Shown here one piece after another: positions 33,282-39,594 of a stretch of 42,584 nt of DNA. Each line of letters opens with the position of its first letter. Within the stretch, counting starts at the first letter, position 1. The notes below the pieces were generated by a model. The model saw nothing but the letters and a program-made list of their open reading frames with translations, ran no database searches and was not told the DNA's origin. The position numbers and the translations under genes were made by a program. Source of the DNA: Acidobacteriota bacterium (GTDB lineage Bacteria > Acidobacteriota > Terriglobia > UBA7540); the NCBI GenBank assembly GCA_902812415.1, contig CADDZJ010000024.1:1-42584 (forward strand), read 5' to 3'.

Positions 33282-34055
33282 TTATTCAGGCTCGCCGTAA
33301 AGCGGCGAAACGGAGATGACAGGATCATAGTCACGGCCGTATTTGTTCTTGTGGTGCGCCAGCAGGTCGCCAGACGCCTGGATTCGAAACGTTCCGAGGC
33401 TGTGGGTATCTTCGTCGATCGTCACTTCACGATCAAGGTTTTTAAGAGTTGCCGGAAGCGCGCGCTCCGACCATATTTGGATTTGATATCGCCCATCGGG
33501 CACCCCCGTGATATGCACTTTACCGGCCTTGTTCGTTACTCCATAATAAGGCGTCTTCATCGTCACAACCACTGCGCTCATCTGCGGGTGGATGTTGCAA
33601 AAAATAAAGGATACGCCGGGGCGATCAAACTTCACGCTACGAGTCGATCCTGCCGCATAGAGCCCCAAATCAAATCGCTTCCCATCGAAAAGCGAAAACA
33701 CATTATGAAAAAAGGGGTCCCTGTTTGGGAAATCCACCAGCGATCCGACCGGTACGACTAAAAGGTGGGGATCGAAGCGTTTGTGGAATTGCACGAGTTG
33801 GAAATGGCGCGGAAGCAATTGAAGGGCGGTCCCCGCCTGTGTGATGGCCGGACCTGAGAGCGGGGTAAGCCAAAGAACCACGTTCGAGGCGTCACGCACA
33901 GCGACTTTTTTGGATGAAGCTGCATACTCGACGTGCGCCTCTACGGTCACCGCATCGAGAACGCCTGAAAGGAGACCTAAGAGCGCAACCACCGCAAGCG
34001 CCCCAACTGCTGCGCAGGTTGCCCTTCCCAAAAGCCTGTTAAAAGAGCACTCCAA
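33282..34055 (-). CDS. Exported cupredoxin-like (type 1 copper) protein
   Basis: The frame is open to 34220, but that would overlap the upstream gene by 180 bases. The TTG at 34055 gives a 257-residue product with a hydrophobic export signal (about 15-33) and a 17-base overlap with the preceding stop; the exact start is uncertain. The copper ligands of a plastocyanin-like site are visible: H117 (DPFFHNVFSLF), C153 (FIFCNIH), H156 and M159 (HPQM). A C-terminal domain with TNKAGKVHITGVPDGRYQI resembles carboxypeptidase-regulatory folds. It is likely periplasmic and electron-carrying or copper-sensing. It sits directly downstream of a porin-like gene, probably in one operon, and near a diheme cytochrome c and a two-component system. 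Confidence 0.7.
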   Translation of the reverse strand: MECSFNRLLGRATCAAVGALAVVALLGLLSGVLDAVTVEAHVEYAASSKKVAVRDASNVVLWLTPLSGPAITQAGTALQLLPRHFQLVQFHKRFDPHLLVVPVGSLVDFPNRDPFFHNVFSLFDGKRFDLGLYAAGSTRSVKFDRPGVSFIFCNIHPQMSAVVVTMKTPYYGVTNKAGKVHITGVPDGRYQIQIWSERALPATLKNLDREVTIDEDTHSLGTFRIQASGDLLAHHKNKYGRDYDPVISVSPLYGEPE

Positions 34056-35637
34056 TCCCCAAATTGATCTGGTTCGCCCGGTAAGGTTCTTCATTGACGT
34101 CGGTGGTCCAAAGACGCCGGTATTCCAGGGAGAGCAGCAGGTTCGATCGCAGGTGATAGATAAAGTTGACCAAGCTGCCTTGGTTCTTCTCAATCGCAGC
34201 ATTAAAGTAGCTTTGCGCATTCAGAAACCGGTGAAGATCCGCAGCGAATGATTGATCCTCGCCAAACGCTCCGTTGAACTCAAGCCGTTCAGTTGGATGA
34301 AACTTCAGTTGCCCCCACCCCCCGGCGGAGTTCAAACCTAAGAGAGAGGTTGCAGCACTGATTAAAGGACCATTGTATAATACGCTTCTTCCTATTCCAC
34401 CTCCCAGGCCGCCAATGGCGTAGCCGCGATAAAACTCACCGGAAAGGTTGAACCAGCGGCCTAAGGGCAAGTCCCAGTCTGCTGTTCCTGCCCAGCCATC
34501 GAGTTTCCGTCCGAAACCCCAATTTTCCGGCGCGTAATACCCTCCCACACCCACCGTGGCGGTCTGGCCAAAGGCTGAGGCGCTCCAGGCTATCCGTGTC
34601 GCGTAGCCAGGCTGTCCGGATCGCTCCCCGGCCTGCGGGGTTCGATAAAAGTTGTAGATTGGCGGTTCACCCGTCAGGGAATCCAGAATGCCACCCTGCA
34701 GGATCAGCCTCGAGGTTTCGGACAAATTAAAGCGGCGCTCAAGACGAATCTGCGGCGCCCATGCCCAGAGGTTTCCGGAGTAGGAGAAAGCGGGCTCAGC
34801 GAGAGAGGCCAGCGAGGTGGGGGAGAGGGGCGAGAAGAAGAGCATGTCTTGCCCTGCTTTCAGCGAGGTATTTGACCAGTCCATTTGGAAGGTCGCTGTG
34901 CGCATTCGCATAAGCCCAGCCGTAACCCCATTCAGGGCGTTGGGGAACCCTCCAAAAAAGTCCATCTGAACTTCGCCATGAGTCCTGGCTCCGGCGAGCG
35001 CCGGACCGGAAACATCGATTCCAACCATCGATTGCCGGACAGTCGCGCCAAACGTGGCATTGGAATCCAAAGGGCCGCGCTGTTGGGCGAAACGGGGAAC
35101 GTCCTGGTTGTCAACGCTCCCTCGATTGCTGAATACGTTGAGCAAGGCCATCCCTGACAGGCGGACGCGATATTTGGAAGCGCTTTCGACCTTGGTCTGA
35201 TATTGGTCATCAACTTTACTTTCCAAAAGCTGCTGCTGTTCTTCCAGACTCGACAGCCGATTCCGGAGATTGTTATTAGGGTTGGCTGACGCGTTTGGTT
35301 CAGACTGCACGGGAAGCGCGGCACCGTGTGTGCTGGCAGGGGACGCCGATGCAGGCTTTGGGGGGGAGGCGAGAGCCAATAACCGGGCTCGTGCATCGCG
35401 GAGTTCCGCGCGGAGTTTTTCAGTTTCTGCCTGCATGGAGTCCATCCGGGATTGCATGTATGCCATGCTGAGTTGTAGCGCCCGAATCTGCGCCTGTAAG
35501 TCACCCGCTGTGCCTGAAGTCACATTTGCAGGCCGCGGCGCTGGCGCATTCTGCCCTAGGGACAATGCGGCGGCGCTCAGTAAAATGGCCGCGCAGATAC
35601 CCAGTTCTCGAAGAATCCTGAGGCTTCGTTCACCCAT
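34039..35637 (-). CDS. Porin-like outer-membrane protein with N-terminal coiled coil
   Basis: The ATG at 35637 has AGGAGG 5 bases upstream, so the extension to 35664 is not used. The 532-residue product has a signal peptide (about 1-28), a coiled-coil region (about 40-75: LQAQIRALQLSMAYMQSRMD), a Pro/Ala/Ser-rich linker and a second short helix (NLRNRLSSLEEQQQLLESKV). A long beta-barrel-type region (about 135-532) follows, with alternating aromatic strands and a C-terminal Phe (GIGVLF). This arrangement resembles trimeric porins whose coiled coil reaches peptidoglycan. The cargo is unknown. The gene is transcribed divergently from the response-regulator gene, and a cupredoxin-like gene overlaps its end, suggesting a role linked to copper or redox. 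A sigma70-like promoter lies upstream. Confidence 0.7.
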   Translation of the reverse strand: MGERSLRILRELGICAAILLSAAALSLGQNAPAPRPANVTSGTAGDLQAQIRALQLSMAYMQSRMDSMQAETEKLRAELRDARARLLALASPPKPASASPASTHGAALPVQSEPNASANPNNNLRNRLSSLEEQQQLLESKVDDQYQTKVESASKYRVRLSGMALLNVFSNRGSVDNQDVPRFAQQRGPLDSNATFGATVRQSMVGIDVSGPALAGARTHGEVQMDFFGGFPNALNGVTAGLMRMRTATFQMDWSNTSLKAGQDMLFFSPLSPTSLASLAEPAFSYSGNLWAWAPQIRLERRFNLSETSRLILQGGILDSLTGEPPIYNFYRTPQAGERSGQPGYATRIAWSASAFGQTATVGVGGYYAPENWGFGRKLDGWAGTADWDLPLGRWFNLSGEFYRGYAIGGLGGGIGRSVLYNGPLISAATSLLGLNSAGGWGQLKFHPTERLEFNGAFGEDQSFAADLHRFLNAQSYFNAAIEKNQGSLVNFIYHLRSNLLLSLEYRRLWTTDVNEEPYRANQINLGIGVLF

Positions 35638-35812
35638 AACTTCCTCCTGGCCGTCTTCGATCACGCGACGGCCCGAACCTGTTCTTTTAATTGCTCGTTG
35701 TGATGTTTATCCCCTGAAAGCCACCCATGAAAGAAAGCTGCCATGCAGCGCCTGGCGAATTTTATCTATGGTCATGCAGCGGATCAAAGTTGCCCCCATT
35801 CTCCACCGTTAA

Positions 35813-35841
35813 ATTCAACCTGATCCCAGCGCGGAGTTCAA
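35813..35841 (-). promoter_or_regulatory. Sigma70-like promoter of the porin-like/cupredoxin operon
   Basis: On the minus strand TTGAAC (35841-35836) and TTGAAT (35818-35813) are separated by 17 bases. The predicted transcription start is near 35806. The direct-repeat box lies upstream, centred about 72 bases before that start, a position typical of activator sites. Confidence 0.5.
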
Positions 35842-35869
35842 GCAAAATACAGGGAAAATCCGGCTATTT

Positions 35870-35888
35870 TTGTAATTAAATTGTAAAG
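35870..35888 (-). promoter_or_regulatory. PhoB/OmpR-type direct repeat near the response-regulator gene
   Basis: On the plus strand TTGTAA occurs at 35870-35875 and again at 35881-35886, exactly 11 bp apart, with AG following; on the minus strand this reads CTTTACAATTTAATTACAA. The 11-bp period is the usual spacing of half-sites for OmpR-family response regulators. The box can serve the regulator gene itself, the porin-like operon, or both. Confidence 0.55.
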
Positions 35889-35983
35889 ATTTTATTAGTT
35901 TCTGTGTTTGAACGAAAAGAATGGTGTACGCTTTAGAGGGTTGTAGTCTGCCGTTGGACAGATTGCCTTGGGCCGGGGAGGGT

Positions 35984-36014
35984 TATAACACCGGCTGCTT
36001 GGGCGCCGGTTATA
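35984..36014 (+). promoter_or_regulatory. Inverted repeat in the response-regulator leader
   Basis: TATAACACCGGC and GCCGGTTATA can pair with a two-base bulge around a loop of about 8 bases. The structure ends just before the AGG ribosome-binding region and the ATG at 36020. It could limit translation of the regulator. This was seen by eye only. Confidence 0.3.
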
Positions 36015-36019
36015 GGTTT

Positions 36020-36697
36020 ATGGAAAAGCTTCTGATTATTGAAGACGACCGAGCGATTCACAAAGCCTTGAAGCAATTGTTCGAGTCCGAGGGCTATGCA
36101 ATCGAATTCGCTACGGACGGCTCGGCGGGCCTCGCCGCCTTCCGCGCCGCGCCGCCCTCTCTGGTGATTCTGGATTTGAAGCTGCCGCAGATGCCCGGGC
36201 GCGAGGTTTGCCGCGAGATTCGTAAAGTGTCGCCGTCCCTGCCGATTATCATTCTGAGCGCCACAACGGATGAGGTTGACAAGGTGCTCCTTCTTGAGTT
36301 GGGCGCCGATGATTACGTCACGAAGCCCTTCAGCCCCAAGGAACTTCTGGCGCGGGTGCGAACTTCCCTGCGTCGACTCCAACGCGGAGTCATCATCGAC
36401 CAATATGATTTTTCCGATGTTTCCATCGACTTCGGCAAAATGGAGCTTAAGCGCGCGGGAAATCTCATTGAAATGACTCCCCAGGAGTTCAAGATTGTGA
36501 AGTACTTCGCGCAACATCCCGAGCGCGTCATTTCAAGGGATGAGCTGCTGAACGAGGTATGGGGTTACGATTGTTACCCATCAACCCGCACAGTGGATAA
36601 CCACATCCTGAAGCTGCGCCAGAAGCTGGAAGCAGATCCGGAGCGTCCCGTGCACTTCAGGACTGTCCACGGAGTAGGCTACAAATTTGTGCCTTAG
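36020..36697 (+). CDS. OmpR/PhoB-family response regulator
   Basis: The 225-residue protein starts at the ATG at 36020; a longer frame to 35921 lacks support. The receiver domain (1-120) has the acidic pocket (IEDD at 7-10), the phosphoacceptor D52 (VILDLKLPQMPG), T82/T83 and K102 (YVTKPF). The C-terminal winged-helix domain (about 130-225) has DELLNEVWGYDCYPSTRTVD and GVGYKFVP, as in OmpR/PhoB proteins that bind direct repeats as dimers. It is followed after 75 bases by a histidine-kinase gene and is probably its partner. A direct repeat with 11-bp spacing lies upstream of the gene, and similar boxes lie before the two polysaccharide/radical SAM operons, so it is the leading candidate for their regulator. 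Confidence 0.97.
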   Translation: MEKLLIIEDDRAIHKALKQLFESEGYAIEFATDGSAGLAAFRAAPPSLVILDLKLPQMPGREVCREIRKVSPSLPIIILSATTDEVDKVLLLELGADDYVTKPFSPKELLARVRTSLRRLQRGVIIDQYDFSDVSIDFGKMELKRAGNLIEMTPQEFKIVKYFAQHPERVISRDELLNEVWGYDCYPSTRTVDNHILKLRQKLEADPERPVHFRTVHGVGYKFVP

Positions 36698-36772
36698 GAT
36701 CTGAACTGCTCCGGAAGGGGCAGATTCGCGCTTCGATTCCCTTCCGCCCAACGTAATCGGGAGATCGTCCAG

Positions 36773-38527
36773 ATGCGCAGAGTCAAACTCAGGACGAAGC
36801 TGCTATTTTCCCTGATCTTTATTTCCAGCGTGCTGGCGTGCGCCACCGTCTTCATCGTGCGCTTGAAAGTGGAGCGCAGGGTGCGAGAGGACCTCAATGA
36901 GGCGCTCCACAATTCCGTCGTCACCTTCCAGAACTTTCAACGCCAGCGCGAAGGGACGCTGGCCCGGTCCGCCGGTCTGCTGGCGGACTTGCCGAACCTT
37001 CGCGCTTTGATGACCACGCAGGATGCCGCCACCATTCAGGACGCCTCGGCGGAACTCTGGCGGCTGGTTAGAAGCGACCTGTTCGTGCTGGCTGACCGCA
37101 CCGGTAAACTGGTGGCGCTGCACACCTCGGCAAGTGGCTTCACGATGGAAGCCGCGCAGATCTCCATGCAGCGCTCGCTCGCGGCGGGCGAGAGCCGCGA
37201 CTGGTGGTTTGGCAAAGGCCGTCTCTATGAGGTTTTTCTCCAACCCATTTATTTCGGGCGTCCTTCGGAAGGGCTGCTGTTAGGCATTCTGGGCGTCGGC
37301 TACGAGGTGGACACAGGCGTCGCCCGGGAGGTGAGCCAGGCAGCCTCCAGCCAGGTGGCGTTTCGATATGGAAAAAGCCTTGTGGTGAGCACCCTTTCAC
37401 GCGATCAGCAGGCGCAATTGGAATCGCAGATCGATCTTGTGCCAGACAGCGATCGCGGCGCTGCTGAATTTAAGCTCGGCGCTGAACGCTTCGTGAGCGC
37501 TTCGGTGAAGCTGCCCCCTGACGGAAGTCACCCGGTTAGCCTTACCGTTCTCAAGTCATATGACCGCGCCACCCAGTTTCTCAGCGGCCTGAACCGCTGG
37601 CTGTTTGGGGTGGGGCTGGCGGCCATCCTTGCCGGCTTCGGGCTGGCGATCCTGATGTCCCACACCGTCACGCGCCCGCTTGAAAATCTGGTTTCCGGCC
37701 TGCACGCGCTGGAAAAGGGCGACTTTGACTATCCCCTTCTGCCCACGACCGGAGATGAAGTGGGCGAGCTCACAGGCGCGTTCCGCCGCATGCGTCAGAG
37801 CCTGCGGACAACGCAGAACGAGCTGCTGCACGCCGAAAGGCTGGCAACGATGGGCCGCATGGCCAGCGCCATCTCTCACGACCTGCGTCATCCCCTGACG
37901 GCCATTCTCGCCTACGCCGAGTTTCTTTCCGAAGGCAATCTGCCGGAATCCCAGCGCAAGGACTTCTACGAAGAAATCCGCCAGGCTGTGAACCGCATGT
38001 CAGACCTGATCAGCTCGCTTCTTGAGCTCTCAAAGGCCCGCGAGATTAACCGGCCCGTCCTTTGCAGCATTGAGGAAGCGGTTCGCCGCGCGATCCAGGC
38101 CGTGCAGGCTCGCCCGGAATTTCGCACCATTGGAATCAGCGTGTGGCATGAAGAAGGGCCATGTCAGGGGTGGTTTGACCCGATCAAACTGGAGCGCGTC
38201 TTCCATAACCTTCTGCTGAACGCCTGCGAGGCGGTCTCGCAGGAATCCGGACTGATTGAGGTGCGAGTCCGGCGATCGCCAGACGGCTTTGAGGTTCGCA
38301 TTGCCGATAACGGCCCCGGAATTCCTGAATCGATCCTGGGAACCATCTTTCAGCCTTTTGTCAGCTATGGGAAAGAAAATGGAACAGGGCTGGGCCTGGC
38401 CGTTGTCCAGAAGATGGTGCAGGATCACGGAGGCGACATCTCTGTTGAGCAAACCGGTCGTACCGGAACCGTATTTAAGTTAATATTCCCTCCCGGGTCT
38501 CCGCCCGAAGTAGCCGCACGGGTCTGA
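36773..38527 (+). CDS. Membrane sensor histidine kinase
   Basis: The 584-residue protein has an N-terminal membrane segment (about 8-32), a periplasmic sensor region (about 33-260) with no recognised domain but with a Cache-like length, a second membrane segment (about 276-300), and a HAMP linker (about 300-352). The HisKA domain has the phosphoacceptor H369 (AISHDLRHPLTAILAY). The HATPase domain has the N-box (FHNLLLNACEAV), G1 (DNGPGIPE) and G2 (GTGLGLAV). All catalytic motifs are intact. The signal is not known, but the kinase is flanked by genes for envelope, copper and cytochrome proteins, so a redox or envelope signal is reasonable. It probably phosphorylates the response regulator encoded just upstream. 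Confidence 0.95.
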   Translation: MRRVKLRTKLLFSLIFISSVLACATVFIVRLKVERRVREDLNEALHNSVVTFQNFQRQREGTLARSAGLLADLPNLRALMTTQDAATIQDASAELWRLVRSDLFVLADRTGKLVALHTSASGFTMEAAQISMQRSLAAGESRDWWFGKGRLYEVFLQPIYFGRPSEGLLLGILGVGYEVDTGVAREVSQAASSQVAFRYGKSLVVSTLSRDQQAQLESQIDLVPDSDRGAAEFKLGAERFVSASVKLPPDGSHPVSLTVLKSYDRATQFLSGLNRWLFGVGLAAILAGFGLAILMSHTVTRPLENLVSGLHALEKGDFDYPLLPTTGDEVGELTGAFRRMRQSLRTTQNELLHAERLATMGRMASAISHDLRHPLTAILAYAEFLSEGNLPESQRKDFYEEIRQAVNRMSDLISSLLELSKAREINRPVLCSIEEAVRRAIQAVQARPEFRTIGISVWHEEGPCQGWFDPIKLERVFHNLLLNACEAVSQESGLIEVRVRRSPDGFEVRIADNGPGIPESILGTIFQPFVSYGKENGTGLGLAVVQKMVQDHGGDISVEQTGRTGTVFKLIFPPGSPPEVAARV

Positions 38528-38531
38528 CGCT

Positions 38532-38688
38532 TGTCATTACTGAGCGTTGCGAAGAATCCCTGTATTTCCTTAACCTTTAGCAAGCAGCGCTCAGCTTTCA
38601 GCAGCAAAGCCCCAAAGCGAAAAGCTGAATGCTGATGGCTGATTGCTCGTTCGAGATTCCTCGTCGCCTGCGGCCCCTCGGAATGACA
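38532..38688. repeat. Nested inverted repeat of the dispersed intergenic type
   Basis: The outer arms are TGTCATTACTGAG (38532-38544), with GAAGAATCC further in at 38551-38559, and their inverted counterpart ending TCGGAATGACA (38678-38688). Inside, TCAGCTTT (38591-38598) pairs exactly with AAAGCTGA (38621-38628). Families of intergenic repeats with ends like TGTCATTCCGAG and GAGGAATC are known from many environmental bacteria. The element lies between the histidine-kinase and cytochrome c genes and may act as an mRNA hairpin or a MITE-like element. The assignment is by resemblance only. Confidence 0.5.
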
Positions 38689-38746
38689 GGCTGGGCATGT
38701 TTTTCAGCAACTTGCCAGGGCAGGTTGCTTCTCAACCGGAAAAACG

Positions 38747-38764
38747 TTTACATCACTTTTACCT
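38747..38764 (+). promoter_or_regulatory. Weaker direct-repeat box before the cytochrome c gene
   Basis: TTTACA (38747-38752) is followed 11 bp later by TTTACC (38758-38763), and CGAC lies at 38770-38773, the position of TGAC in the two main boxes. It is 75 bases upstream of the ATG at 38822 and points toward it. It matches only the core of the box, so it may be chance. Confidence 0.3.
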
Positions 38765-38821
38765 TCCTCCGACAGTCTGGGAGCCCTGCGGAAATAAGAT
38801 GTTGTCTGCGGGGTGAATCGT

Positions 38822-39592
38822 ATGAGTTCATGGAGGCAGGCGGCAATCTTCATTTTTCTGAGCGCGCTGATCGCAGCGGCGGCATCATGCACTGCTAACA
38901 AGCGTCCCTCAAAGGTGGAAACGATCCTGGCCAATGCGGCCAAGGATGTTGCCATTCCTATTCAGGCCACAAATCTCCAAAACCCTTTTCCCGCCAATCC
39001 GGGGAGCATCGAGCGGGGACGGCAAGTTTATCAGGAATCCTGCGCTCTTTGCCACGGCGCGGACGGCCACAGCGCCACTCAACTTGGGCGCGGCATGTAT
39101 CCGCCCGCAATGGACCTGACTTCCCCTCATGTACAGCATTGGAGCGACGGCGATCTCTTCTGGATCATTCAGAACGGTATTCGCCTGACGGGCATGCCCG
39201 CGTGGAATGGAGCGATTTCCGGGGAGGATAGCTGGAAGCTTGCACGCTTCATTCACGCTCTTCCGAAAATGGGTACGGCGACAGGCGCGCCACCAGAAAC
39301 GCAATCAACGGCTCTGCTGAAACAGGCTGACCTCATCCGATACGGCGAAACGCTCTATCGCCAGGAAGGCTGCTTCACCTGCCACCGCCTGGATGGAGAA
39401 GGCACGAAACTGGGCCCTGACCTCACCCAGGAAGGCAACCGCGGGCGGTCTGATGAATGGCTCATCGGACACTTCAAGAACCCGACGGCTTACTCGCCCG
39501 GCTCCGTGATGCCGTCATTCAAGAACTTGAACGCTGAGCAGCTCAGGGCGCTGGTGGCCTTCCTGCAAAGCCAGAAAGGTTCAAGGAAATAA
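38822..39592 (+). CDS. Diheme cytochrome c lipoprotein
   Basis: The ATG at 38822 has GGGGTGA 6 bases upstream and is preferred to the GTG at 38813. The 256-residue product has an export signal with a lipobox-like end at Cys23 (AAAASC). It contains two class I cytochrome c domains with CXXCH haem sites: CALCH (C74-H78) and CFTCH (C184-H188). Candidate axial Met ligands are M125 (GMPAW) and a later one in VMPSF. It is probably anchored in the periplasmic leaflet and carries electrons to a terminal oxidase or from a donor, but the partner is not in the window. It is followed after only 2 bases by the lptD-like gene, so the two are co-transcribed, an unusual pairing. Confidence 0.9.
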   Translation: MSSWRQAAIFIFLSALIAAAASCTANKRPSKVETILANAAKDVAIPIQATNLQNPFPANPGSIERGRQVYQESCALCHGADGHSATQLGRGMYPPAMDLTSPHVQHWSDGDLFWIIQNGIRLTGMPAWNGAISGEDSWKLARFIHALPKMGTATGAPPETQSTALLKQADLIRYGETLYRQEGCFTCHRLDGEGTKLGPDLTQEGNRGRSDEWLIGHFKNPTAYSPGSVMPSFKNLNAEQLRALVAFLQSQKGSRK

Positions 39593-39594
39593 CC

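Larger units (their letters stand above)
35638..36019. other. Divergent intergenic region of the porin-like and response-regulator genes
   Basis: This 382-base region contains a sigma70-like promoter for the porin-like gene, a direct-repeat box (35870-35888), and an inverted repeat just before the response-regulator start (35984-36014). It is AT-rich around 35860-35910. No open frame here looks like a gene. Confidence 0.6.
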
